64,000 nt of DNA from Sphingomonas sp. KR3-1 (GTDB lineage Bacteria; Pseudomonadota; Alphaproteobacteria; Sphingomonadales; Sphingomonadaceae): positions 186,001 through 250,000 of the forward strand of contig NZ_JBDZDQ010000003.1 of NCBI RefSeq assembly GCF_040049295.1. The letters are read 5' to 3'. Below the pieces are notes generated by a model. It worked only from the letters and a program-made list of their open reading frames with translations. It made no database searches and had not been told where the DNA came from. This document shows positions 1 through 8,060 of this stretch, piece by piece. Position numbers and translations under genes: made by a program. Each line of letters starts with the position of its first letter. Position 1 is the stretch's first letter.

Positions 1-39
1 GTGCCGGTCGAATGTCTGTGAACGGGCAGGGAAGAGAAC

Positions 40-1080
40 ATGGCTGAGGCACTGGCCGGTGTCCGCGCGGCGCATCGTTTCGACGAAGCGGGCCTGCGCG
101 GCTGGATGGAAACGCATGTTCCGGGTTTCGCCGGGCCGCTCCTCGTCGAGCAGTTCGCTGGCGGCCAGTCCAACCCGACCTATCGCCTGCGCACGCCGGC
201 GCGCGACTATGTGCTGCGTCGCAAGCCGCCGGGTATATTGCTCAAGGGTGCGCATGCGGTGGACCGCGAGTATCGCGTGATCTCCGCGCTGCACGGCGCC
301 GGCTTCCCGGTACCGCGCACCTTCGGGCTGTGCCTCGACGAGAGCGTGATCGGCACCGCCTTCTACGTGATGGAGATGGTGGAGGGGCGCAACTTCTGGA
401 ACACGGCCTTCCCGGAAGTGCCGGCCGAGCAACGCCCAGCCTATTTCGACGCGATGAACGCGACGATCGCGCAGCTCCATTCGATCGATCCGGCGGCGAT
501 CGGGCTCGCGGACTATGGCCGGCCCGGCAATTATTTCGAGCGCCAGGTGGGGCGCTGGTCGCGGCAATATCTCGAGGACGCCGATGCCGGCCGGGTGCCG
601 GCAATGGACGCGCTGATCGAATGGCTGCCGGCGAACATCCCGCCGGGTGACGAGACCAGCATCGTCCATGGCGACTTCCGCTGCGACAACATGCTGTTCC
701 ACCCCAGCGAGCCGCGCGTGATCGCGGTGCTCGACTGGGAGCTGTCGACGCTCGGCCATCCGCTGGCCGACTTCGCCTATCACCTGATGGTCTACCACAT
801 GCCGCCAGGCTTCTCGACCGGGCTGTCGGGGCTCGACCTGCCGGCGCTGAACATCCCGAGCGAGGCGCAGTACATCGCCGATTATTGCCGCCGCACCGGC
901 CGCGAAGGGATCGACCGGCTCGACTTCCATTTGTCGTTCAGCCTGTTCCGGCTGGCGGCGATCATCCACGGCATCAAGGGTCGGATGATCCGCGGCACCG
1001 CCTCTTCGCCGCAGGCGGCCGAGGCAATCGAACAGCTCGAGCGGATCGCCAATCTCGCCCTCGCGCAAACCAAAGGCTGA
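40..1080 (+). CDS. Phosphotransferase family protein (APH fold, ACAD10/LvaA-like)
   Basis: A 346-aa kinase-fold protein of the aminoglycoside phosphotransferase superfamily. The Brenner motif HGDFRCDN lies at residues 210-217 and the metal-binding segment LDWE at 231-234; the N-lobe shows a Gly-rich GGQSNPTY loop near residue 41. The ATG follows a purine-rich AGGGAAGAGA. Only three bases separate it from an acyl-CoA dehydrogenase gene, the pairing seen fused in human ACAD10/ACAD11 and as LvaA/LvaC in Pseudomonas, where 4-hydroxyacyl-CoA is phosphorylated and then rearranged. I infer the same kind of substrate. It is unlikely to be an antibiotic resistance enzyme. Confidence 0.9.
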   Translation: MAEALAGVRAAHRFDEAGLRGWMETHVPGFAGPLLVEQFAGGQSNPTYRLRTPARDYVLRRKPPGILLKGAHAVDREYRVISALHGAGFPVPRTFGLCLDESVIGTAFYVMEMVEGRNFWNTAFPEVPAEQRPAYFDAMNATIAQLHSIDPAAIGLADYGRPGNYFERQVGRWSRQYLEDADAGRVPAMDALIEWLPANIPPGDETSIVHGDFRCDNMLFHPSEPRVIAVLDWELSTLGHPLADFAYHLMVYHMPPGFSTGLSGLDLPALNIPSEAQYIADYCRRTGREGIDRLDFHLSFSLFRLAAIIHGIKGRMIRGTASSPQAAEAIEQLERIANLALAQTKG

Positions 1081-1083
1081 CCG

Positions 1084-2322
1084 ATGGACTTCACCTATTC
1101 CGAGCGCCAGACGCATTGGCTGGAGCGCATCCGCGGCTTCATGGCCGAGCATGTCGCGCCGAACGAAGCGCGCTATCATGCCGAACTCGCAGAGGGGCCG
1201 ACGCGGTGGCGCGTGCTGCCGGTGCTCGAGGAACTCAAAGGCAGGGCGAAGGCCGAGGGGCTGTGGAACCTGTTCCTGCCCCCCGCGGCGCATGACGAGG
1301 GCGACTATCGCGGCGCCGGCCTCTCTAACCTCGAATATGCGCCCTGCGCCGAGGAGATGGGGCGCTTTCCCTGGGCTTCGGAGATCTTCAACTGCTCGGC
1401 GCCCGATACCGGCAACATGGAAGTGCTCCACCGCTACGGCACGCCAGAGCAGAAGGAACGCTGGCTCAAGCCGCTGATGGCGGGCGAGATCCGCTCGGCC
1501 TTCGCGATGACCGAGCCCGGCGTGGCGAGCTCGGACGCGACCAACATCGCGACGCGCATCGAGCGGCAGGGCGATGATTATGTCCTCAACGGCAGGAAAT
1601 GGTGGATCTCCGGCGCCGGCGATCCGCGCTGCAAGTTGCTGATCGTGCTCGGCGTGAGCGACGCCCAAGCCGAGCGGCACGCGCGGCACAGCCAGATCTT
1701 CGTGCCCGTCGACACGCCCGGCGTGACGATCGGCCGCGCGTTGCCGGTGTTCGGCTATGATGATGCGCCGCACGGGCACTGCGAAGTCAGGTTCGAGGAT
1801 GCCCGCGTGCCGGCCGCCAATATCGTGCTCGGCGAAGGGCGTGGCTTCGAAGTCGCGCAAGGGCGGCTCGGCCCAGGGCGCATTCATCATTGCATGCGCG
1901 CGATCGGACTCGCCGAGATGGCGCTAGACGCGATGGTCGTGCGGCTGCTCGGCCGCGAGGCGTTCGGCAAGCGGATCGCCGACCAGTCGATCTGGGAGCA
2001 GCGCGTCGCCGAGGCGCGGACCGAGATCGAGATGACCCGGCTGCTCTGCCTCAAGGCCGCGGACATGATGGACAAGGTCGGCAACAAGGTCGCCCAGCGC
2101 GAGATCGCGATGATCAAGGTCGCCGGGCCGCGCCTCGCGCTCAAGGTAATCGACGATGCGATCCAGGCGCATGGCGGGGCGGGGGTGTGCAGCGACTTCC
2201 CGCTCGCCGCCGCCTATGCGCTGGCGCGGACGCTGCGGCTCGCCGACGGGCCGGACGAGGTCCACAACCGGGCGATCGCGCGGCTCGAATATCGGCGCTT
2301 CAAGGAGACGGTGCGTGGCTGA
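1084..2322 (+). CDS. Acyl-CoA dehydrogenase family protein (ACAD11/LvaC-like)
   Basis: A 412-aa flavoprotein with the usual acyl-CoA dehydrogenase order: helical N-domain, the [15 protein letters not shown] flavin/substrate segment near residue 140, a beta domain, and a C-terminal helical domain with QAHGGAGV near residue 360. Length fits the family. It starts three bases after the phosphotransferase gene, and its 3' end overlaps the ridA-like gene, so the three are probably one transcript. The kinase partner suggests it removes phosphate from a 4-phospho-acyl-CoA rather than simply desaturating a fatty acyl-CoA; this is inference from the LvaC/ACAD11 precedent. Confidence 0.92.
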   Translation: MDFTYSERQTHWLERIRGFMAEHVAPNEARYHAELAEGPTRWRVLPVLEELKGRAKAEGLWNLFLPPAAHDEGDYRGAGLSNLEYAPCAEEMGRFPWASEIFNCSAPDTGNMEVLHRYGTPEQKERWLKPLMAGEIRSAFAMTEPGVASSDATNIATRIERQGDDYVLNGRKWWISGAGDPRCKLLIVLGVSDAQAERHARHSQIFVPVDTPGVTIGRALPVFGYDDAPHGHCEVRFEDARVPAANIVLGEGRGFEVAQGRLGPGRIHHCMRAIGLAEMALDAMVVRLLGREAFGKRIADQSIWEQRVAEARTEIEMTRLLCLKAADMMDKVGNKVAQREIAMIKVAGPRLALKVIDDAIQAHGGAGVCSDFPLAAAYALARTLRLADGPDEVHNRAIARLEYRRFKETVRG

Positions 2323-2671
2323 GATCAAGCGGTTCCAGACCAATCCGCGGATGAGCGGCGCGGTGGTGCATGGCGGCGTCGTCTCGCTTTCGGGGCAGGT
2401 GGCGATCGATCATCGCGGTGGCACGGTCGCCAACCAGGCGCGCGAAGTGCTCGAGCGGATCGACCTGCTGCTCGCCGATGCGGGCACCGACAAGTCGAAG
2501 CTGCTCACCGCGAACCTCTATCTGACCGACATCGCGTCGCTCCAGGCGCTCAACATGGCCTGGGACCGCTGGGTCGTGCCCGGCTGCGCGCCGACGCGCA
2601 CGACGATCCAGGCGGTGCTCGCCTCGCCCGACTATGCGCTGGAGATCGCGGTGACCGCCGCGGTCGACTGA
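2315..2671 (+). CDS. RidA family protein (YjgF/YER057c/UK114)
   Basis: A 118-aa protein with the RidA fold. Visible family features are the N-terminal [17 protein letters not shown] strand, the [18 protein letters not shown] helix and the ANLYLTDI strand. RidA enzymes hydrolyse reactive enamines/imines; distant subgroups differ. The GTG start at 2315 overlaps the upstream stop by eight bases and has AAGGAG at 2302-2307 with a seven-base spacer, which decides the start. The final conserved Arg-containing segment ([13 protein letters not shown]) is present. Its 3' end overlaps the convergent aminotransferase gene by 40 bp. Confidence 0.88.
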   Translation: MAEIKRFQTNPRMSGAVVHGGVVSLSGQVAIDHRGGTVANQAREVLERIDLLLADAGTDKSKLLTANLYLTDIASLQALNMAWDRWVVPGCAPTRTTIQAVLASPDYALEIAVTAAVD

Positions 2672-3849
2672 AGCATCTCGCGGACCAGCGCGCCGAGCCG
2701 GGCCACGCCCTCACGCGCGGGTTCGGAATCGATCATCGAGAAGCTCAGCCGCAGCGTGTTGCGCTCCGCCGGCACGCCCCTGGGATAGAAGGCGGCGCCG
2801 GCGATCGCCGAGACGCCCTCCTCGGCGAGCGCGCGTTGCGTGAGCAGGGTGGCATCGAGCTGTTTCGGCAGCTCGACCCAGATGTAAAGGCCGCCTTCGG
2901 GCCGCGTCCAGCGGACGCCTTGGGGCATGTGCTCGGCCAGCGCCGCGAGCATCGAGTCACGGCGTTCGCGATAGACGGCGCAGGCGGTCTCGGTCGCGGC
3001 GGCGAGCTGGCTCCGCACCACCTCGAGCAGCAACATCTGGTTGAGCGCGCTGGTCGCCAGGTCGCTGGCCTGCTTGATCAGCACCAGCTTGCGGATCGCC
3101 GCTGCCGGACCCGCGATCCAGCCGACCCGGAGCGAGGGGGCGATCGTCTTGGAGAAGGTACCGGTATGGAGCACCGGCGTGTCCTCGATGCTGCCGTGGC
3201 GCGCGATCGCCATCGCCAATAGCGAAGGGAGCGGCGCACCGTCATAGCGGAGGCGCTCGTAACAGCCGTCCTCGAGGATCGCCATGCCGTTGCCGGCGGC
3301 CAGATCAAGCAGCTCCTCGCGCTCCTCCAGCGTCATCGTCGTGCCGGTGGGGTTGCGGAAATCGGGGCCGACATAGCAGAATTTCGCACCCACTGGGTTG
3401 CCGCCGGGATAGGCTGCATAGACCGGTTCATAGGCATCGAAGGCCCGCAGCGCGCCGATGAAGCTCGGTACCTCGACCATCGCCTTGTCGCCGGGCGAGA
3501 GCAACAATTTGGCGACGAAGTCGAGGCCCTGCTGTGATCCGTTGGTGATCAGGATATTGTCCGGATCGCAAGGCGCGCCGATGCCGGTCATATAGTCGGC
3601 GATCCAGGCGCGCAGCGCCGCATGGCCCTCGCTCGGCGCATATTGCAGCGCGGTGCGGGCCAGCGCGGGGTCGCTCCAGATCCGCGCGGAGGCTTCAGCG
3701 AGCGCGGCATAGGGAAAGATGTCCGGATCGGGCAGGCCGCCGCCCAGATGGATGATCTGTCCGGCCTGCAGGAGTTTCATCCGCTCGCGGATATCCGAAG
3801 CGACGACCTCGCCCATGCGCGTGGCAAAGAGCCTGTTCCAATCGGCCAT
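2632..3849 (-). CDS. PLP-dependent aminotransferase (fold type I, 2-aminoadipate aminotransferase/MocR-catalytic-like)
   Basis: A 405-aa class I/II aminotransferase. The PLP lysine sits in TGTFSKTIAPSLRVGW near residue 235, NPTG is at about residue 168, and HLGGGLPDPDIFP near residue 35 is typical of the LysN/2-aminoadipate aminotransferase group. There is no N-terminal GntR helix-turn-helix, so it is a stand-alone enzyme and not a MocR regulator. A strong ribosome site (AAGGAGAG) precedes the ATG. It lies 58 bp downstream of the P450 gene on the same strand, so a shared transcript is possible. The substrate cannot be read from sequence. Confidence 0.88.
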   Translation of the reverse strand: MADWNRLFATRMGEVVASDIRERMKLLQAGQIIHLGGGLPDPDIFPYAALAEASARIWSDPALARTALQYAPSEGHAALRAWIADYMTGIGAPCDPDNILITNGSQQGLDFVAKLLLSPGDKAMVEVPSFIGALRAFDAYEPVYAAYPGGNPVGAKFCYVGPDFRNPTGTTMTLEEREELLDLAAGNGMAILEDGCYERLRYDGAPLPSLLAMAIARHGSIEDTPVLHTGTFSKTIAPSLRVGWIAGPAAAIRKLVLIKQASDLATSALNQMLLLEVVRSQLAAATETACAVYRERRDSMLAALAEHMPQGVRWTRPEGGLYIWVELPKQLDATLLTQRALAEEGVSAIAGAAFYPRGVPAERNTLRLSFSMIDSEPAREGVARLGALVREMLQSTAAVTAISSA

Positions 3850-3860
3850 CCTGCTCTCCT

Positions 3861-3875
3861 TATCTTATAAAGATA
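3861..3875. repeat. Short AT-rich inverted repeat upstream of the aminotransferase
   Basis: TATCTT and AAGATA flank a three-base centre between the P450 and aminotransferase genes. It is markedly AT-rich against the surrounding DNA and sits just upstream of the aminotransferase ribosome site. It could be an operator or part of a promoter. A chance match is possible at this length. Confidence 0.3.
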
Positions 3876-3907
3876 GCTCTAATAAGGAGCGGAGAAGGTG
3901 TCGAGCG

Positions 3908-5155
3908 CTACCGCGAGAGCACCACCGGCATATGCTTGATCCCGCCGACGAAGTTGGAACGAAGCCGGCTGACCGGCCCGGCCAGCTCCAGCCCCGGGAA
4001 GCGCGCGAGCAACTCGCTCAGCACCGCGCGCAGCTCGATCCGCGCCAGGTCGTTGCCCAGGCAGCTGTGCCGGCCGAAGCCGAAGGTGAGGTGGCGATTG
4101 GGCCGGCGCGCCAGATCGAGCGTGAACGGCGCCTCGAACACGCTGTCGTCGCGATTGGCTGAGGGATAGAACAGCACCACCTTCTCGCCCTTGCGCACCG
4201 TCTGGCCGCCGATCTCCACGTCGGTGGTCGCGGTGCGCGCCATATAGACGATCGGCGTTACCCAGCGGAGTAATTCCTCCACGGCGGTGGGCATCAGCGC
4301 GGAGTCCGCGGTGAGCGCGGCGCGGGCCTCGGGATGCTCGATCAACGCGAGCATCGCGCCGCTGGTGGCGTTGCGCGTGGTCTCGTTGCCGGCGATGGCG
4401 AGCAAGAAGCAGAAGCCGAGGATCTCGCGGTCGGTCAGCGGCTCGCCGTCGATCCGCGCCTCGACGAGCAGGCTGACCAGGTCCTCACGCGGGCTCGCGC
4501 GGCGCTCGGCGATGAAGCGCGCGAAATAGCCGAACATCGCCTGCTGCGCGCCGACGATCGCCTCGCGCGGCAGGTCGACGCTGCCATATTCGGGGTCCTC
4601 GCTGCCGATCACGGCATTGCTCCACAGATACATCTGGTCGCGGGCTTCGGCGGGGACGCCGAGCAGTTCGAGGATCACGTCGAGCGGCAGCCGCATCGCG
4701 ATCGCCTCGACGAAATCGATCTCGCCGTCGCCAGCGGCTGCGATCCGTGCGGCGGCGACATCGTCGGCGATCTCGCGGCAGCGCGCGACGATATGCTCCT
4801 CGAGCGCGCGCATCACGCTCGGCTTGAACCGCTCGCGCAGCACCATGCGGTTCTTGTGGTGCTCGGGCGGATCCATGGTGAGCAGCAACGGCACGCGCGG
4901 CGCGTCCGCGGCGATCATGTCCTTGCGCAGGATGGTGACGCCTGGCGCGCTGATGAAGTTGTCGCTGTCCTTCCCGATCGCCGTGATGTGCTCGTAGCGG
5001 GTGAAGGCCCAGAACGGCTCGCGGATGCCGTCCTCGTGCCAGGCGGCCGGCATGTCGCGGCGCATCCGCTCCCAGACCTCGTGCGGATAGCCATGGTTGG
5101 CGAAGCGATCGGGATCGAAGCAGGCCGGATCGGCCAGCGGACGCGCAGTTGCCAT
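3908..5155 (-). CDS. Cytochrome P450
   Basis: A 415-aa soluble bacterial P450. The heme-binding loop FGFGRHSCLGNDLARIE is near residue 365 with the thiolate Cys, the I-helix oxygen-activation motif is AGNETTRNAT near residue 245, and the K-helix ExxR appears in EELLRW. Length is that of CYP105/107-like bacterial enzymes; an electron-transfer partner is not encoded nearby. The gene diverges from a TetR regulator, with a perfect palindrome in the shared promoter region, so it is probably induced when that repressor binds a ligand. Substrate unknown. Confidence 0.95.
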   Translation of the reverse strand: MATARPLADPACFDPDRFANHGYPHEVWERMRRDMPAAWHEDGIREPFWAFTRYEHITAIGKDSDNFISAPGVTILRKDMIAADAPRVPLLLTMDPPEHHKNRMVLRERFKPSVMRALEEHIVARCREIADDVAAARIAAAGDGEIDFVEAIAMRLPLDVILELLGVPAEARDQMYLWSNAVIGSEDPEYGSVDLPREAIVGAQQAMFGYFARFIAERRASPREDLVSLLVEARIDGEPLTDREILGFCFLLAIAGNETTRNATSGAMLALIEHPEARAALTADSALMPTAVEELLRWVTPIVYMARTATTDVEIGGQTVRKGEKVVLFYPSANRDDSVFEAPFTLDLARRPNRHLTFGFGRHSCLGNDLARIELRAVLSELLARFPGLELAGPVSRLRSNFVGGIKHMPVVLSR

Positions 5156-5169
5156 GGAGTGACTCCTTA

Positions 5170-5187
5170 AGTGAACGATCGTTCACT
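5170..5187. promoter_or_regulatory. Putative TetR operator, 18-bp perfect palindrome
   Basis: AGTGAACGATCGTTCACT is fully self-complementary. It lies 14 bp upstream of the P450 start and 36 bp upstream of the TetR-gene start, in the divergent intergenic region. The form GTGAACG-N2-CGTTCAC is typical of TetR-family operators. It most likely binds the regulator encoded at 5224-5787 and represses both directions. Confidence 0.75.
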
Positions 5188-5223
5188 AGCATTGGACGGG
5201 CGGGGCTGCTAGGGGGAAAGCCG

Positions 5224-5787
5224 ATGAGCAAGGTGCGAACGCGGATGGCGCCCGACGAGCGGCGCGCGGTGATTCTGGCGGCGGCGGCGGCGATGTTCCA
5301 GGAGCGCGGCTATGCGGCCTCAAGCATTGATGCGATCGCCGCGGCCTCGGGGATCAGCGGCCCGGCGATCTATCGCTATTTCGCGCGCAAGACCGAGCTG
5401 CTCGTCGCGCTGCTCGAAGGCGCGGCGGCGTCGGCGATGACCGAAATCGAGCAGGCGACTGCGCAGGCCCCGGCGGACGGGCAGCTGGCTGCGATGGCCG
5501 ACGCGCTGCTGCGCCACGGCCGGCGCGAGGGCGCGGTGATCGGGCTGTTGCAATCGACCGTGGCGGAAATGGACGCGGCGGACCGGGGCCGGTTGGAGGC
5601 GATCCGCCTGCATCTGGTCGCGCAGCTTGCCGGTCTGCTCGGGGCGGCGCGGCCCGAACTGGCAGCGGGAGAGGTGCGGATCCATGTCGAGGCGGCGCTC
5701 GGCGTGATCGGGCAGCTCGCGCGACGCCCCGAACAGGAACATACTGCGCGGTTCCACAGGCTGCTGCTGGCCGTGCTGGCGGCGTGA
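5224..5787 (+). CDS. TetR/AcrR family transcriptional regulator
   Basis: A 187-aa regulator. The N-terminal helix-turn-helix is clear: AAAAAMFQERGYAASSIDAI, then GISGPAIYRYFARKTELLVAL, the classic TetR recognition helix and following segment. The ligand-binding C-terminal domain is variable, as usual. I chose the ATG at 5224 because AGGGGGAAAG immediately precedes it and because an earlier in-frame start would run through the palindromic operator and into the P450 gene. It is divergent from the P450 gene and is the likely local repressor. Confidence 0.9.
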   Translation: MSKVRTRMAPDERRAVILAAAAAMFQERGYAASSIDAIAAASGISGPAIYRYFARKTELLVALLEGAAASAMTEIEQATAQAPADGQLAAMADALLRHGRREGAVIGLLQSTVAEMDAADRGRLEAIRLHLVAQLAGLLGAARPELAAGEVRIHVEAALGVIGQLARRPEQEHTARFHRLLLAVLAA

Positions 5788-6193
5788 TGCCGTATCCCTG
5801 CGAGCGCTGGCCAGGTCAGGGGCTCGATTATGATCCGCCTCGGTCTGGTTTTCGCGAACCGGACGGCATGGTGAATCGCTTGCAGCGTCCGATCGAACTC
5901 TTGAACCAGGTTCGTAACCAAGCCGCGCACCCCTTCGAGCTCGATTTTAAGCGCAACCACCTGGCTGCCGCTTGGAGTCGAGCCCGACGTCTAGGGGCCA
6001 CTAAGCAATTCAGGTCATTCCCGATTCGCGTCGCTCGCCTGCGCGTCAGCGGGGCGGGTCGATATAAGGCCGGAGCGACCCCAGCGAAAAACGTCCAGAA
6101 ACGTCCGCTGACATCCTGCCAGGAATAGTAGAGAAGTTTTAGAGAAATTGCAGTTCTTGCAACTGCAGCGTCAACTAAGTCTTTGAAAAGACT
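5788..6193. other. Non-coding stretch between the TetR gene and the tRNA-derived repeat
   Basis: About 400 bases with no convincing gene. Open frames on both strands exist but show no family features. The minus strand of 5815-5960 reads as a fairly natural peptide (NLVQEFDRTLQAIHHAVRF) with no start context, so this may be a decayed gene. The right part holds a 10-bp-period repeat (6091-6120), an inverted repeat TGCAGTT/AACTGCA (6149-6155, 6161-6167) and AAGTCTTT/AAAGACTT (6177-6184, 6187-6194) abutting the tRNA-like repeat. Confidence 0.5.
6091..6120. repeat. Three 10-bp-period units outside the island end
   Basis: Three adjacent 10-mers begin ACGTCC, ACGTCC and ACATCC. The exact 10-base period places them on one face of the helix, as expected for a protein-binding array. 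A similar array of GTCCAATG-type units lies on the other side of the tRNA-derived repeat at 6289-6318. They may be recombinase arm sites, possibly left by an earlier insertion at the same tRNA. Confidence 0.4.
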
Positions 6194-6233
6194 TGGTGAC
6201 CCCTACGGGAATCGAACCCGTGCTTCAGCCGTG
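6194..6233 (-). repeat. Island end repeat: 40-bp copy of the 3' end of tRNA-Glu
   Basis: Forty bases identical to the 3' part of the tRNA-Glu gene at 8704-8743, from the encoded CCA through the T arm and variable region into the anticodon stem. Identity stops on both sides (T versus G before, G versus A after). This is the footprint of tyrosine-recombinase integration into a tRNA 3' end, with the intact tRNA rebuilt at the other end. Confidence 0.9.
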
Positions 6234-6288
6234 GAGACCAGAAACCGCAGATTTCTGCGGTTCTTAGGGGTCAATTTTACCTAACTCA

Positions 6289-6318
6289 GTCCAATGCCGT
6301 CCAATGTCGTCTAATCCA
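6289..6318. repeat. Three 10-bp-period units inside the island end
   Basis: GTCCAATG at 6289 and 6299, then the variant GTCTAATC at 6309, repeat with an exact 10-base step. They sit about 55 bp inside the island from the end repeat, between two TTACCTAAC copies. The one-turn spacing suggests a recombination or excisionase protein binding array. Confidence 0.5.
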
Positions 6319-6438
6319 AATTACCTAACTTGAAAGCACCGGTTCGGCTGGGAAGGGGTGCAATGCAGGACCATTATCCGGTTGAGATCGGGCACGAGAA
6401 GGGCTTCTCTGGCAGCCGGGTGCCGTGGGAGGGTCGGG

Positions 6439-6735
6439 ATGGTGAGTGGAGAAGGGGGCGGAAAATCTAGCCGGATAGCGGCCGACCACGATGGGGCTGC
6501 TACGAGGACGCAGTTAGTTCGACCGCCGGAGCCGCGCTTTTTTGACCAGGCGACCGCCGCGGCCTATTTCAGCATCAGCGAGCGAACCTTTGAGGCGCAA
6601 TGGCGTAGCTATCGGATGCCGCACCCGCTGCGGATTGGTCGACGGTTGCTCTGGGATAGGAAGATTTTGGATCGCCATGCGGACTCCATGTCGGGTGTCG
6701 ATTCGTTCAATAAAAGCGACCTTACGTCTCCCTGA
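6439..6735 (+). CDS. Excisionase/AlpA-like DNA-binding protein
   Basis: A 98-aa protein whose second half reads as a winged helix-turn-helix of the excisionase/MerR-like type: FDQATAAAYFSISERTFEAQ followed by RMPHPLRIGRRLLWDRKILD, where the basic segment is the usual wing and the W/D end is typical. Such proteins direct excision or control transcription in tRNA-borne islands. ATG at 6439 follows GGGAGGG. Its last 14 bases overlap the convergent gene ending at 6722. The N-terminal 35 residues are unremarkable. An integrase partner is absent. Confidence 0.65.
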   Translation: MVSGEGGGKSSRIAADHDGAATRTQLVRPPEPRFFDQATAAAYFSISERTFEAQWRSYRMPHPLRIGRRLLWDRKILDRHADSMSGVDSFNKSDLTSP

Positions 6736-7420
6736 GCGTTTTGATCACCTCGTTGAGAGCAGAGCTGTATCTGGAGAATTGCTCTTGGAGCTGCTGATCG
6801 GTCAGGTTGGCATATTCTCGAACCGACCAACTCTTCACGATGCGGATTTCGGTCTGCTTGTATCTAGGGGTGCAGATGATTCTTGCATCGGATTTGTCGA
6901 AATCTTGCTGGGTCAGAATGGCATTGCGGATGATCGTAGAGAGAAGTTCTTTTTGATAGCCATTCAGCCCAGGCGATGACCAGCCGATCACGAATACCGG
7001 CTCAAGCTTATTCTCATGGAGCCTGATGAACGTCGGAGTGACCGGAACAATTCTAGTAGTCCCATCGGGATTACGTCCAATCGGGTAGGGGGTGCCAAAG
7101 CCCTTGAACGCCGATAGCCCTTCGACCTTCTCTCGTTCGGCATAGTTGAAGAAGGCCGGGATGATCTCTCTCGCGGCCTTCTTGGTCATCGGATGCTTGA
7201 TGCCGTCAGCGCATTTGAGCGCCTGCTCGAGGCTGATGCGATCGGTGACAATGGCTTCGCATATGACGTAAACCTCGGCCAATGAATGAATCGGTGGCGA
7301 CGCAGCGAACCGCATCAGGCCCCGTTCCGTGTCATCAGCACGTCGGAAGTTGAACCGCGCCCAGTTAGTTACGCTAGGCGGCCTTAGAAGGCGCTGTATT
7401 GCCTGCTCGCTATTCTTCAT
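6722..7420 (-). CDS. Unknown protein, third gene of the BrnT/Panacea operon
   Basis: A 232-aa cytoplasmic-looking protein with no signal peptide or membrane segment. I do not recognise the family. Notable stretches are LEPVFVIGWSSPGLNGYQ near the middle and a charged helical C-terminus (LTDQQLQEQFSRYSSALNEV). Its start overlaps the end of the Panacea gene by 11 bp, so the two are translationally coupled. Caulobacter SocAB has a DUF4065 protein encoded with the replication toxin SocB, so a toxin or accessory role is possible, but I see no clear beta-clamp motif. Codon use is less GC-rich than in flanking genes. Confidence 0.75.
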   Translation of the reverse strand: MKNSEQAIQRLLRPPSVTNWARFNFRRADDTERGLMRFAASPPIHSLAEVYVICEAIVTDRISLEQALKCADGIKHPMTKKAAREIIPAFFNYAEREKVEGLSAFKGFGTPYPIGRNPDGTTRIVPVTPTFIRLHENKLEPVFVIGWSSPGLNGYQKELLSTIIRNAILTQQDFDKSDARIICTPRYKQTEIRIVKSWSVREYANLTDQQLQEQFSRYSSALNEVIKTLRET

Positions 7421-8060
7421 TCTCGTAGCGCGGTCTTCCCGCGCAATGATAGATGATCTGAGGTGTTATCTCCATACCCGGATTGGACTTTCCACGGTAA
7501 TGCCAAACAGCATGCCAAGGACTGCCTCGTTGATGTGAAACAGCGCGCAACTGCGCTGCTGTTTGGGATCCGAACCGGCGAAGTGTTTCCTCGAGTAGCT
7601 CCTGGTCGCCCGCATCAATGGGGTCTTCTGCTTCGACCATCTGCCTATTCTCTATAGAGAATTTCGAGGCCAAATTTTCTATTGGTTGGTCGCCTGCGCC
7701 CTTAAATGCCTGATAAAGCTCTCGGAAAACGGGACCGTGATCCCATGCTTCCACTCGAGCAGAGGTCAAGAGCACGCCCCGCTCAACGAGCGAGCGCTCA
7801 AGGGCGAAATAGACAAGCTTATTGAGCGACATATTGGAGAACTTTAGGCCAAGCTCGCGCCCGCGCTTTACTAACCAGTTGGCGATCGATCGGACGTCAT
7901 AGCCGCGCTCAGCAATCTGAGCGCCCGAGAAAGCGCCGCGTTTGGCACCTGACCAGTCCGACACTTCGGGCTGATCATCGGTATCAATATCGGCCTCTGT
8001 GAGCAGCGAAAGCCGAGACAGCTCGGCGAGCAGCTCCGGGGTTAGTCTGTTATTCGCCAT
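7410..8060 (-). CDS. Panacea (DUF4065/SocA-like) domain protein with BrnA-like N-terminal segment
   Basis: A 216-aa putative antitoxin. Residues 18-45 (LTEADIDTDDQPEVSDWSGA plus KRGAF) look like the acidic leader of small BrnA/CopG-type antitoxins. Instead of a ribbon-helix-helix, a Panacea domain follows: SIANWLVKRGRELGLKFSNM, LNKLVYFALERSLVERG, VEAWDHGPVFRELYQAFKG, and the closing SHQRGSPWHAVWHY. The ATG at 8060 overlaps the toxin stop by 11 bp, which argues for coupled translation; a longer upstream frame has no family features. Panacea domains are known to neutralise unrelated toxins. The fusion with a BrnA leader next to BrnT is the odd part. Confidence 0.82.
   Translation of the reverse strand: MANNRLTPELLAELSRLSLLTEADIDTDDQPEVSDWSGAKRGAFSGAQIAERGYDVRSIANWLVKRGRELGLKFSNMSLNKLVYFALERSLVERGVLLTSARVEAWDHGPVFRELYQAFKGAGDQPIENLASKFSIENRQMVEAEDPIDAGDQELLEETLRRFGSQTAAQLRAVSHQRGSPWHAVWHYRGKSNPGMEITPQIIYHCAGRPRYENEE

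Noticed and set aside
40..1080. Aminoglycoside resistance kinase
   Set aside because: The APH fold is shared, but the operon partner and overall sequence match the ACAD10/LvaA group.
5784..6128. 114-codon plus-strand frame after the TetR gene
   Set aside because: No ribosome site, no domain, and it runs through the repeat array next to the island.
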